From: Histoplasma ohiense
Lineage: Eukaryota; Ascomycota; Eurotiomycetes; Onygenales; Ajellomycetaceae
DNA: 64,000 nucleotides
Direction: 5' to 3'
NCBI GenBank assembly: GCA_017607445.1
Contig: JAEVHH010000001.1
Coordinates: forward strand, 5,208,001 to 5,272,000
Each line of letters opens with the position of its first letter. Position 1 is the first letter of the stretch. Position numbers and translations under genes: made by a program. Under the pieces are notes generated by a model that was given only the letters and a program-made list of their open reading frames with translations, had not been told where the DNA came from and did no database searches. Shown here one piece after another: positions 36,202-47,001 of the stretch.

Positions 36202-39200
36202 TCACCCCTGACCGCATTGCACCCGCTGTCTACATCGCAATATCGTACGGCCAGCAACAGTCTCGTCACTTATCGGGGTGTGCTGTATACCCGCCTTTTC
36301 CATTTCCTCCCATTCTTTTTTAGTTATTGTTGAGAGGTCTGAGTAAGTGATATCATCTGATTCATAAGCATCAATGATTTCCCTAACTTCTCTGAGCTTT
36401 TCTATCATAAGCCCTCTTTTCTTCAACACTGATGATAGTGCTGCAGATGATCACAGCCCATTGAGATCCTCTGCCTTCACCTCTACAAGATGAGAGCCAT
36501 TTATAAGATTGTGTAGAATCCATCCCTCTGATTCTTCCAAAGCATACATTTCAAGAGGGTGTGATTTGAGGATTTTGTACAGCTCAAATCATCTTGATTG
36601 GAACTTCTCAGGTTCTTCATTTTGTATGAGGACTCAAGTGCCCACAGTGAGGCTCATTTCTTTCACTAGTGAGTCTTGTATTCTTTTCAATTGTATGGTG
36701 TGGTTGAGCAGTAATTCATTTGCTTTTGCTTGGGTGTGGCTAACTTCCCTCACTCTTGATTCCACATTCACAACCACTACCTCCTCCCCTACCTGCTCCT
36801 GCATATCCCCTGGGATACACGGATGCACTCCATAGAGCAGGTAGAACAGCAAGCACTTTGAGACTGCATGCTGACAAACTCACATTGTGAATAATGCCTG
36901 TCTCAGATATTCATCCCATAACCTCATGGGCTTCTCCACTAGGTATTTCATCAGCATGCTGCCTAGTATTCCATTTAAGTGTTCAACTTTTCCATTTGTA
37001 CAAGGGTGATAGAGTGTTGTTGTGTGATGCTTTGTCTGCAACTGTTTGACAAAGTGCCTCACAGCTCCTTCTACAAGGTTTGCATCATTATCTGTCAATA
37101 TCTCACAGGGCATATCATAATTGATGTAGATATCATCATATAGAAATTTAGCAATGATCTCCTCCATCACCTCTGACACCACTCACACAATTGGCCACTC
37201 CATGGCATAATCGATTGCTGTTATTATCCAGTGGTTTCCATTTGACATTCATAGCAATACCTCTATGAGATCTATCCCCCAACATTCAAACAGTTTAATC
37301 ATACCTTCCATCTGATGTTGTGCCCTCTCACACTCCAATTCTTGCCTTGTGTCCTTTGAGACTTGGCAGTTTGGGCACTTCTGTATGTATGCTTGGATAT
37401 CTTCTTCCATGCTTGGCCAGTATGCTCAATCTTCCAGAACATCCATAAGTTCTGAGCTCTCCAAGTGGCCAAACTCCTTGTGCATACAACTTATCAGATT
37501 CTGTCAAAACTGGGGCTCAAGATACAGTGCCTCCACATAATCAAGATCATGATAAAGCACAACATTCTCCTCTAACTTTGCAAGCTTGAATTTTGGAAGC
37601 ATCTCTTCTATTATTTTCACCAGATGTTTATCAGCCAATACACTTCCATTCTTCAAGCAGGCGATCATGGCTTCCAATCACTCTGCCTCATCACAATCTC
37701 TCAGTGCCATTAGTGTGAATTCTCTCTGTGCTGCATTCACTGAACCTTCTCCTATGAAGTCAGATCTACAACTTATGGCATCTGGCATGATAGTGTCCAC
37801 CCTCTTTCTGTATTTGATTTGAAGGTTGTACATCTGAAACTCTGATATCCATTGTGCTAGCTGCTTGGAGGGTTTGGTTGTCATTTGCAAATAAATGAGG
37901 CTTTCATGGTCAGTGATCACTGTTGTTGTATGCCCATTGTTGATATATCAATCCCATAGATCTAGTGCATGTTTGATCACTAGAAGTTCCTTCTCATGCA
38001 CAGAATAGTTAAGCTCTGCACCCAACAGCTTTCAGCCATCATACACTACTGAGTGTAATTTATCATCCTCCCCCACTTGCAAGAGGGAGCACCCAATGAC
38101 CCATTCTGATGCATTGATTTCAATTGTGAAGGGCTTCATACAATCCGGTTGAACAAGCACTGGAGATGTTGTCATATGTTCCCTAAGCTCAAGAAAGGCC
38201 TCTTTGCAGGAGGTGTTTCAGATGATTGAATGAAATTTCTTTTTGCAAAGCTCAGCATCTGTCTCTTTAAGAAGATCTGACAATGGAGCAGTGATTTGTG
38301 CAAAATCCTTTACAAACCTTCTGTAATAGAATGCCAGTTCTAAAAATTGACATATGTGGTGTACATTCCTAGGCCTTGGCCACTTTGCGATAACTTCTAG
38401 TTTTTCAGGAATTGGGTGTATGCAGCCCCCTTCCACAAGATGTCCCACAAACTCCAACTTCTTCATACCAAACACACATTTCAATGGTTTGACATAGAGC
38501 TTGTGCTCTGTCAGAGTTGTGAGCACCTGATCAACATGTTGCAGATGCTCTTCATACAAGTTCAAAAAGATTAAGATATCATCAAGGTATACAAGGCACA
38601 ATTGACTGTTCTGTTTTGCAAGAATTGTATTCATTATCATCTGAAAGGTTGCAGGGGCATTTGTAAGCCCCATAGACATCACAAGAAATTCAAACTTTCC
38701 CCATTGCATGTTAAACACTGTTTTGAGCACTGATAGTTCACCTACACAAATCTGCCAGTATCCTGCAAGTAGATCAATCTTTGTCAAGTATCAGGCATTT
38801 CCTACTGTATCTAGTTGTTGTTGGATTCACAGTAGTGGATATCCATTCTTTACAGTGAGCTTATTGAGCACCCGATAGTCAATGCACATACATCATTCTC
38901 CATTTGACTTCTTAGCAAATAGGACTGGGAAGCCCCATGCACTGGAGAATGGTTGTATGAGACCCCTCTTCAACAACTCCTCTATCTGCCACTGTAATTC
39001 CTCAAGATGCATTTGTGATAGAGGGTACATGTTGCAATTTATTGGCTTCACATCCCCCATATTGATCTCGTGGATGAATTCTCTTTCAGGCGGCAGAGAA
39101 GGCAGGAGGTCCATTCAGAAGATCTTCTTATGCTTTTCAAGCAGTGTCTTCATACACATTTTATTTTTCAAATCTTTTGTGAGCAGCAGTTCTTTTGCCT

Positions 39201-39807
39201 CAGATTCTCTTATGATGTATAGAATGCTCTGAGTCAAAGATTTACACAGCACTCACTTCACTTGATGTTGGGTGATAAGGTTCAAGCCTTCCATCCCTGA
39301 CACGCGGAACCTGCACCTCATATCCATGAATAAGATCATATGAATTTGGTTCTTACAATCTGTCAACTGCATGTGACATGTACATCAATGGATTTGGAGA
39401 TCATACTTCTGAAACCAATCAAGCCCCAAGATCAGGTCATATTCTACATTCAGGAGCACACACACTCAGATGCAGCAAGACCATCCCTCAAAATGCAAGA
39501 GCATCTTTACCCTCACAGACAAGATAAGATAACAATTGTTCAAAAGCTTTACTCATTTAGATTCCTCCATCTGTTGTACACCAGGCAATCATTTTAGCAT
39601 ATGATCATCAATGTACTTCATTGAAGCACCTGTGTCCAATAACACCTTCACTGCCACTTCTCTTTTCCATCTCAGATATTCTCTATACATCAGTGTATTC
39701 AGTTCTACAGCATTCAGATGTTCATCCACTTTCTCTTCTGCACTCACCCCCTCATCTCCCTCCTGTTTAGCCCTCATAGAATCCAGAGGGTCATCTAACA
39801 CAGGCAA
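36202..39807 (-). pseudogene. pol of element F (decayed): protease, RT, RNase H, integrase
   Basis: Protease VLLDTGASMKYID (about 39650-39610). RT from about 39110: REFIHEINMGDVKPIN, FSSAWGFPVLFAKK, then KIDLLAGYWQI (about 38785) and VYLDDILIF (about 38600), so the active site is intact. RNase H about 38130-37680 (ITDHESLIYLQM, PDAISCRSDF). Integrase has an HHCC finger (KCPNCQ near 37370), a core with IDYAMEW and TDNDANL, and the Glu in GKVEHLNG (about 36985). A C-terminal region runs to about 36202 without a chromodomain that I can recognise. Stops are mostly TGA. Frames between gag and pol were not resolved. Confidence 0.88.
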
Positions 39808-39879
39808 CTCATCTACTTCAGAGGCCTTTAGTAGTCAATCAGCAAGCATCTCTGATTCTGCTGATCTCCCTAGTTTTTT

Positions 39880-41147
39880 GACTCCTTCTCTTGAAGGCGA
39901 TTACAGCAATCCCTTGCATTATGATTCTGTCAGCTGCAGTGAAAGCACACTCTGTGTTCACAACACCAGACTACCCACCCTGGCAAATTCTTCTTGGGGG
40001 GGTTCGAGGCTCTCACGATAGCATTGAGGTCGATATCCATCACATTCAGATGTCTTGATGGTGGAGTGGTGGGCATAGACATGAGTCTCCTTGCATTCAT
40101 CTGCACCCCCGCCACTTGCTTTCACAGCTTGCTCGCTTGTTTCCTCAAGAGTAGTGTTTCATACATTTCCTCCACTGTCTGTGGCTGTGGGTTAAGACAC
40201 TTCCATTCGGTGTATAGATTGGTATCTAAGCTGTGTATGAAGGTTTGTAGACAGAAAGATGTCAGAAGCTCTTGATTCATCACAAGATAACACAAGCTGA
40301 AATGAATGTAGTATGATGCAAGGTCTCCTTCTTGCTTGCATTCTACAAAGCATTCATAACATTTGTCTTTGGTGTCTAGTTCCTCAAAGTTATGCAGAAT
40401 CCATCTTGCAAAATCATCCCACTTCCATAATAACCCATACTTGTCAGACACTTCCACATTCAACTTCTCAGCTGTCATCCAAAGAGACCTAGCTTTTCTC
40501 TTGAGGATAGATGCTGCATGCAAGACCTGCTGTAATTCAGTGGGTTGCCATCCTGTGAGCTCACACTCCATGCAATAGTGTGAACACATCTGATCCAACC
40601 AGTTGAGAGCGGTGTCGTTCTTACACTCATCATCAAAGTGTGGTGGGTTGGGTAGGTCGCCTGGCTTGATATATTCTGTGATGATTGGCATATTCTCAGG
40701 GAACACCATTCGTGCTGTGTACGCTGGGTCAGGGTTGTTAGATGGGGTGTTGATGTTTGGAGAGTTGGTTAAGCTATGCGGTGGGATCTCGAGCGTTGCT
40801 GGATGTTCAGTCTCAAGATGTACACACTCCAGTTCTCAGTGCAGGTCAGCCACCTGAGTGTCTTGCTCATTTCTGACATTTGCAAGGCTATCTGCAAAGC
40901 TCACAGCATCCACTGCTCATTGCTGAGTGGCTTCTGCACACTGACATTCCTTCTGCACCTCAAGCTCTGTTTGGTAAAGATTATGCATTGTCAATATCTC
41001 TTTCAACAAGGTGTTGTGGATGAGAAGCTTGTTGTTCTCAGATGTGAGAGCTGCTGCTCTACATACTGCTTCTCATAGACCTTCAGGAACCAGTTGCATT
41101 TCATTCAGTTTGGGTACAAGAGATGAGTGTTGGTTGAAGGTGTCCAT
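39880..41147 (-). pseudogene. gag of element F (decayed)
   Basis: ATG 41147 opens a coiled-coil-rich N-terminus. A long open block (40709-40122) has the retrotransposon-gag features TALNWLDQMC, KARSLWMTAEK and FEELDTKDKCYECF. A zinc knuckle CFHC, four residues, H, four residues, C lies near 39965-39915; a TGA now falls inside it. The protease of pol follows about 100 bp on. Confidence 0.82.
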
Positions 41148-41508
41148 GATGGTTATTGTTGGTCATACACTTTTCTCTATGTCTTAAGAATATTGTTTGT
41201 AGTTGATTTCTTGTTGATATCTTCTTGATCATACAACTGACTGACTCCTTCTTAAGCTTGTGAGTAGGATGGTTCTTTGAACTGTTGTCCACCTCTACAC
41301 CACCTTTCTACACTCTTGGCTTGCCTCATGTATGGCGGTGAGTCATCTGCTACCAATTTTGCAATTGGAAGTGTTCTGACTTCACTGCTCATTCATATGA
41401 TTGAACTCTAGAGTGTAGAGATGACCATGCTGGCATGATAACTACAACTCACATTGTAGGCGGAATTATCACACCCCCAGGAGCATATGCTCCCTTCAGT
41501 TTAGACAT

Positions 41509-41515
41509 GCTACCA
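41509..41515 (-). other. Candidate primer-binding site of element F (initiator tRNA-Met type)
   Basis: On the minus strand TGGTAGC begins two bases after the 5' LTR. It is complementary to GCUACCA, the 3' end of fungal initiator tRNA-Met. Beyond seven bases the match fails, possibly through decay. F therefore seems tRNA-primed, unlike family 1. Confidence 0.5.
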
Positions 41516-41517
41516 GA

Positions 41518-41663
41518 TGTAGTTCAAAGGTTGCTTGAGCTGTTCAAAGCTTCTAAGCTTTGCAGCTCTTCTTATACAAATTAACTAGTGCGGTAGCATA
41601 CACCATCCTTGATAATAGGGGGTGGTGTACGCCATGGAAGAATAATAAGCCGAAATTACCACA
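41518..41663 (-). repeat. 5' LTR of element F
   Basis: 146 bp, the same length as the 3' LTR. It ends ATTACCACA and is followed by the TSD GACA (41664-41667) and the rest of the C leader (41668-41873). Confidence 0.93.
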
Positions 41664-41873
41664 GACATGACAGTCTATATAACTAATGATAAGAGCACTC
41701 AGATCCATGAGGGATCTCTTGTAATAACTAGACACTCAGATCTGTAAACAACACACTCAGATGTAAGAACTGGTAACAATGCACTCAAGCATAAGAACTG
41801 ATAACAATGCACTCAGATATAAGAACTAATAACAAGACACTCAGACCTTAAACACAGAAGAATCAATTCATAA

Positions 41874-42407
41874 TGTAACAGATGTACTTCAATTAACAAT
41901 TTGATACTATTCTAATTACAGATTACAAATTGATTAAGAAAAGAAAGAGAAAAGAAATCAGAAGAAAAGATCATATAAAGAGGATTCTTATAGAGGAAAG
42001 TTTGAGACAGAAGAATATCAGAAGCCACTTCACAGTGAAGTGTGGAGTGAAAGAACATTAAGAAGTATGTGTAAAAATCATTAGAAGCTACACAAGTATG
42101 AAATGTGGGATGAAGAAATCATTGAGAGCTACATGGAAGAATTGTTAGAGACTATGTGAGTGCAGAACACAGAGTGGGAGAATGTAAGAAGCTATATGAA
42201 AGAATTGTTAGAGACTATATGAGTGCAGAGCACAGAGTGGAAGAATGTTAAGAGCTATGCAGAAGAATCATTAGAAACTACACAAGCACAGAGCACAGAG
42301 CAGAAGAACATCAAGAGTTATGTGAGGTCACAACAGCCAGAAACAAGCAGTTGCAGAAGGGGAGTTGATTGCGTAAGTTAATTACTAATGGATGCTAACC
42401 TGTCACA
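41874..42407 (-). repeat. 5' LTR of element C
   Basis: 534 bp, right end of C, followed by the TSD AGAAT (42408-42412). The inner 30 bases hold no CpG. The primer site (41873-41861) and its LTR partner (41923-41935) now differ at two positions, both at one former CpG. Confidence 0.93.
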
Positions 42408-42412
42408 AGAAT

Positions 42413-43155
42413 GACAAAATCAAACCTTGAAACATTATCTTTGATGCTTTATCAACTATCATCAAGATGACTGAGCACACTGACTATCACTGATGCAGTT
42501 TGTTTACAATATCTCTCAACATGTCTCTACTGAAATGGCATTCACAGAAGTCTTAATGAGATATTGATCTGATTTAAAAATTAATATCAGCAAACCATCA
42601 CAACTGATCACCATACATGCTGCTAGCTGTGTGAAACATATTGAGAAAACACATCATAAGCTCATCAAGAATCTACAAAAGATGTGACAAGCACAGAAAA
42701 TCTATTACAATACAAAACATAAACCTCAACAATTTAAAATAGATGACTATATTATACTCAATGCAAAAAATCTCTGATTGCTGCACTCAGTTTGCAAACT
42801 CAATCATAAATATGTTGGACTCTTCAAGATTCTGAATATCATCAGAAAACAAATGTACAAACTAGAACTATCATTTTCATATAGAAGCATTCATTCTGTA
42901 TTTCATATATCTTTACTGAAGCCATACAACTGCAGGAATGAAGCTCTATCAGAATCAGAATCAGAATTTGTCAACAGTGAAGAAGAATATCAAATTGAAG
43001 AAATTCTTGAAAAACAACAATGAAAAAACAAACCTCTGAAATATCTTGTGAGATGGACAGATTGAGGTTCTAGTGATGATATATAAGAACTGAAAGAAAA
43101 CATATTGAACACTCAGACATTTGAAATCTTTCTTGAACAAGAAAATGAACAATAA
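42413..43155 (+). pseudogene. pol of element B, second part: integrase C-terminus and chromodomain
   Basis: The integrase resumes after the TSD with NQTLKHYL (an initial TGA replaces the Arg of TERQNQ). SVFHISLLKPYNC (about 42898-42935) is the usual link to the chromodomain, which follows as EEYQIEEILEKQQ and KYLVRWTD (about 42983-43062), ending at TAA 43153-43155. TGA stops replace what were probably Trp codons. Confidence 0.88.
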
Positions 43156-43399
43156 ATACAAAACCAATATACTCTCAAACATCAAAAGCACAAACATCAA
43201 GTTGAAAGATGTCAGAAGCACAAATTCTAAATTGAAAAACACTAAAAGCACAAATCTCACTCAAACTCCAATCAAACACATTTTTTTTTAAGAATTTTAT
43301 AAGAGAAAAGGAGAAAAAGGAAAAAAAAAAAAAAAAAAAAAATTCAATTTGAGTATAATAAATACAAAAAATAAAATATACAAGCAAGGAAAAAAAAAA

Positions 43400-44570
43400 A
43401 AAACAAAGAAAACAGATTCTAAGAAAAGTCTAAAGACTCTCAGTTCACTCATTCTTATCTCATCTCTCATCTCTCACTTTCTCTTCTCTCTATCATCATC
43501 TCTCTCATCTCTCTTCTCTGCCACCCTTGCTCAATACTCCTTCTGATATTTGTAAATTATCAGCACTCATTTTGAGTGCAGAGATATAGACAAATATCTA
43601 TCTCACAAAACATTTGTCTTCTCATATCTTCTCTCCTCCATCAATCTATCTATTCTCTGACACATTCAATGAAGAAAGATATTTTCTTTCATCTTCTTCT
43701 TTCACTTCTCCACTGTCTGAGACACTCTCTCCCTCTGTTTCATCAATGTCAGTGGTAAATTGACAAAGAAAGCAGACATCACAGATACTGCTGCAGCCAC
43801 TGACATCTTCACAATCTTCTTCATTGACTTTTCAGCTAACTTCTTCTTCATCAATCTCTTCTCAATTGATCTCTTCATCACAGAGTCTCTGAAGCTCATC
43901 ACTTTCAAAATTCTTATATTCTTCTTCACATCCTTCTCTTTCTCTAATGCCTCTGCTCTGAAAGAATCAGACACAATCACAGTCTTCAAAACCTGCATCT
44001 CTGCAGACTCAGCTGCTGCTCAGTACTGAAATCATAGAGCATTCATCTCTGCTCTGCTCTGAGCAGACAGCATCACCAGACAAGATGTGTTCAATCATTT
44101 AACTAAATGATGAAGATGACTTTTGTGGCTGGCTATGTTCTTCTCAACCACCATCTCTGTGAAGATAAACACTCACCCATGCATGATGCATCTCAGAAGA
44201 GGTGTATCACACATCTAGTATCATTATCAGTATATCACTATTCAAAAGCAAATTTGAAGAAAAAGAAAAAGGAAATAAGAATTAAAGAGAATTACTCATA
44301 GATTTGCAGAATTTCTCTGCAGAGATACAAGTCTCACAATGCTTTCAGACATTTGACCTCAGCACACATCAAAAATCAACATTCTCAAGTCTAGAAACAC
44401 AACATTCACACAGAATCTGACTGTTGTGTGTCATGTGATTAGAGCTAAATCTAGAGCAATATAACAAGTGAACAGCAAATGGTGCTATACAGAAATGAGC
44501 TAGTGACACATGTGACCACACTAATAACACCACTGACAAGAAACACCAACAATAATACACAATAAGCATT
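43400..44570 (-). pseudogene. Reverse-strand accessory frame of element B (Cys-rich, unknown function)
   Basis: This lies between B's chromodomain end and its 3' LTR, on the opposite strand. From upstream: CECCVSRLENVDF, a stop (TGA), CVL and then HCETCISAEKFC (about 44430-44310). This gives CX2CVX7-8F, C, a spacer, CX2CX6C. Next comes a long Lys/Glu-rich block (43998-43702, KEKDVKKNIRILKV, RSIEKRLMKKKLAEK) and further charged sequence to about 43440 (RIDRLMEERRYEK, KRDERDDDREKRK). Stops are TGA. I do not recognise a family. The long open charged stretch and the match in layout to the F frame argue for a real decayed gene. 43321-43341 is a run of A. Confidence 0.45.
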
Positions 44571-44980
44571 CAAGAAACAACTTACTTAAAATTGAGATAA
44601 TCAAGAAAGCTCATTTTGATAAAAGAAGAGAAGAGGAAGGACAATGATATAAAAAATTTAAAAATTTAAAAATTTTTTGAAGATGAAAAATTGTGGCAGA
44701 AAGACAAGAAGTTTTAATGATGATCAAGTTAAAAAAGAAAAGAAATCTTCAAGAAGAAAGAAATTCTTTTTACTTCTCTGCACACAACCTCTGACAATCA
44801 AAGAATCCACCAATTCCATCTCATTAGAAAATCAATAACAATGTGTATACAAGCTATCTAGAGGACATGATTGATATACTGCTATCAACAAGCAGAACTT
44901 ACAATACAGAAATGCAATTATCTACTAGCAAGCAATCTATACAATTGCTGAGAGCAGCTCTTATAAAAAAGAAGAGCAAT

Positions 44981-45258
44981 TGTAATGTACTTGTTTATTA
45001 TTTTCTTATTATCTTTGCTTATTCTTATCTCTTTCTATTATACTCTCACTACTGCTATTTCTATATGTATATATATATCAATGTATGTATTTCGCACATC
45101 TTCTTTCTCTTTCTTTTCTTCCTTAGCAATTAGCTACACTACACTACATTACACTACTATACTATATTACTCTACAATATATTACTATTATCTCTGCTAC
45201 GCTATAAACTATAAACTATCTTCTACTGTTACTCTTCACACTGTCACTACACCTCACA
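44981..45258 (+). repeat. 3' LTR of element B
   Basis: 278 bp, TGTAATGTAC...CTCACA, uninterrupted, and therefore the reference for the empty A site (CTTAGCAATTAG). TSD TCTGT follows at 45259-45263. The 400 bp before it (about 44580-44980) is AT-rich with no recognised feature. Confidence 0.93.
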
Positions 45259-45263
45259 TCTGT

Positions 45264-46531
45264 GCCTCTGTTGAAGTCATTAAATATATCAACAAATATG
45301 TCTACAAGGGTCTGAATCACACTATTCTTCATATTGTTGACTTCAATGATGAGATTGATATTCAACTGTATGAGCATTATATCAGCTCAATTGAGACTGT
45401 ATGATGTATATTTATGTTCTGTATACATCAGAAGTTTTCATCAGTTGAGATGTTGTCTATTCATCTATCAGATCATCAGATGATTTACTTTTCTGAATCT
45501 GAATATAAAGATTATGAACATATGATCAAATATTTGATAAATAATATATCTAAATTCATGACATTCTTTGTCTACAATTGTTCATATTCAGATGCTCAGT
45601 ATCTCTACCAAGAATTTTCTTATTATTTGATTTGAGACAAACATAATCAGAGATGAAAGAACTGTGTGAAGAGAAGATTGATTGACTGTCTGTCTCATTT
45701 CAGTTTATATAATGATGAGATATTCTTCTTACAACTGCTTCTTATTAACATATATGATTTCTCAAGCTTTGAGACTTTTTGAATAGTGAATGATGTTTGC
45801 CACTCTATATTTCATACAGCATATCAGACACTTGATCTTCTGTATGATGATAATGAGTGAATCATTACATTTGAATCTGCTGTTGTATTTACAACTGCTC
45901 ATCACATGCAGTCAGTATTCATCACTGTATTGATTCATAAGAATATTGTAGATTCATCTGCTCTCTGAGTATGTTTCTGCTATACTCTCTGTGATGATCT
46001 TTCACATCAACTGCTTCAGATGAATCTGAACTGTGTGAGCAATGCTTCTACAGAATATTCATATTATAACTATAATCTGTTTCTTATTCAGCAGTTTCTG
46101 TATGAGTTTGACAGAACTCTTGCAGACTTCAATCTGTCTACATACAACTCTGTATGAAATAATCTTATTGAAAATCAGCTACTTTTTGAGAAGTAGAACT
46201 ATAATTTTATAGAGAAAATCACTACTGCAGACACTCTGCAGATGCAGTTGAATGATGATCAACACTATATATATGATTCAATTCTGACTGTGATAGAATT
46301 ACAGTCATCTCACTATTTTATACAGAGTTCAGATGACACTGACAAAACATTTCTTTACAGAACTCTCTATAGCTGTCTATATACAGATGAAAAAACTATT
46401 TTTTGTATGACTTTTTCTGACATTGCAGCTGTTCTTTTATCACATAGCAGAACAGCTCACTCACATTTTATCATCTCAATTGAATTGAATGCAGATTCTG
46501 TATCAAAAATTATCATTCAAGATGAACTGAG
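45264..46531 (+). pseudogene. Helitron Rep-helicase, middle part (decayed)
   Basis: It starts ASVEVIKYINKYVYKG, the motif after the Rep domain in Helitron proteins. Then follow SIHLSDHQMIYF (about 45450-45490), the linker region and the start of the Pif1-like helicase LNDDQHYIYDSI (about 46245). The Walker A region reads DDTDKTFLYRTL (about 46335-46370), decayed from GGTGKT by G-to-A changes. It is cut by element E after DEL (DE is the Walker B pair) at 46531. Confidence 0.82.
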
Positions 46532-47001
46532 TGTAACGGGCGTACTTCGATTAACGATTTGATACTATCCTAATTACAGATTACGAATTGATTAAGGAAA
46601 GAAAGAGAAAAGAAATCAGAAGAAAAGGTCATATGAAGAGGGTTCTTATAGAAGAAAGTTTGGGGTGGAAGAATATCAGAAGCCACTCCACAGTGAAGCG
46701 CGGAGCGGAAGAACATTAAGAGGTACATGTAAGAATTGTTAGAGACTACGCGAGTGTGGAACACAGAGTGGGAGAATGTAAGAAGCTACACAGAAGAATC
46801 ATTAGAGACTATACAAGTGCAGAGCATGGAATGAAAGAATGTTAAGAGCTATATGAAAGAATCATTAGAAACTACACAAGCACAGAGCACAGAGCAGAAG
46901 AACATTGAGAATTACACAAGATGACAACAGTCAGAAATGAGCAGATGCAGAAGAAGAGTTGATTGTGTAAGTTAATTATTAACAGATGCTAATCCATCAC
47001 A
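46532..47001 (-). repeat. 3' LTR of element E (one repeat unit short)
   Basis: 470 bp. The outer edge keeps four CpG sites in 30 bases (TGTAACGGGCGTACTTCG), the inner edge none. One U3 repeat unit of about 64 bp is missing near 46735. Confidence 0.92.

Larger units (their letters stand above)
33691..41663 (-). mobile_element. Gypsy element F (family 3), inserted in C's leader
   Basis: 7,973 bp with 146-bp LTRs. The site in uninterrupted copies reads TTAGACATGACAG; here GACA precedes 33691 and follows 41663 (4-bp TSD, or 5 bp if the boundary is shifted by one base). On the minus strand it has a primer site, gag with zinc knuckle, protease, RT, RNase H and integrase; on the plus strand between integrase and 3' LTR it has an accessory frame. 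It is unrelated in LTR and pol sequence to family 1 and shows no chromodomain that I can recognise. Confidence 0.93.
22213..42407 (-). mobile_element. Gypsy/chromovirus element C (family 1), inserted in B's integrase
   Basis: Both LTRs are 534 bp (22213-22746, 41874-42407). The TSD AGAAT is at 22208-22212 and 42408-42412; removing C restores the B integrase motif GQTE(R)QNQ. C is itself split by D (26442-32547, in gag) and F (33691-41663, in the leader). Without these it has gag of 1,014 bp, a gag-end-to-LTR interval of 3,619 bp and a 406-bp leader, the same as D within one base. All genes are broken by TGA codons. Confidence 0.95.
11484..45258 (+). mobile_element. Gypsy/chromovirus element B, inserted in the Helitron
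   Basis: B has two 278-bp LTRs (11484-17842 split by element A; 44981-45258) that start TGTAATG and end in TACA or CACA. The target duplication TCTGT lies at 11479-11483 and 45259-45263. Removing B and one TCTGT restores the Helitron frame. Internal sequence is 17843-22212 plus 42413-44980, about 6.9 kb. It encodes gag with a zinc knuckle, then protease, RT with YLDD, RNase H, integrase and a C-terminal chromodomain, which places it among chromoviruses. A reverse-strand Cys-rich frame lies between the chromodomain and the 3' LTR. B was later split by A and C. All genes are broken by TGA codons. Confidence 0.92.
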
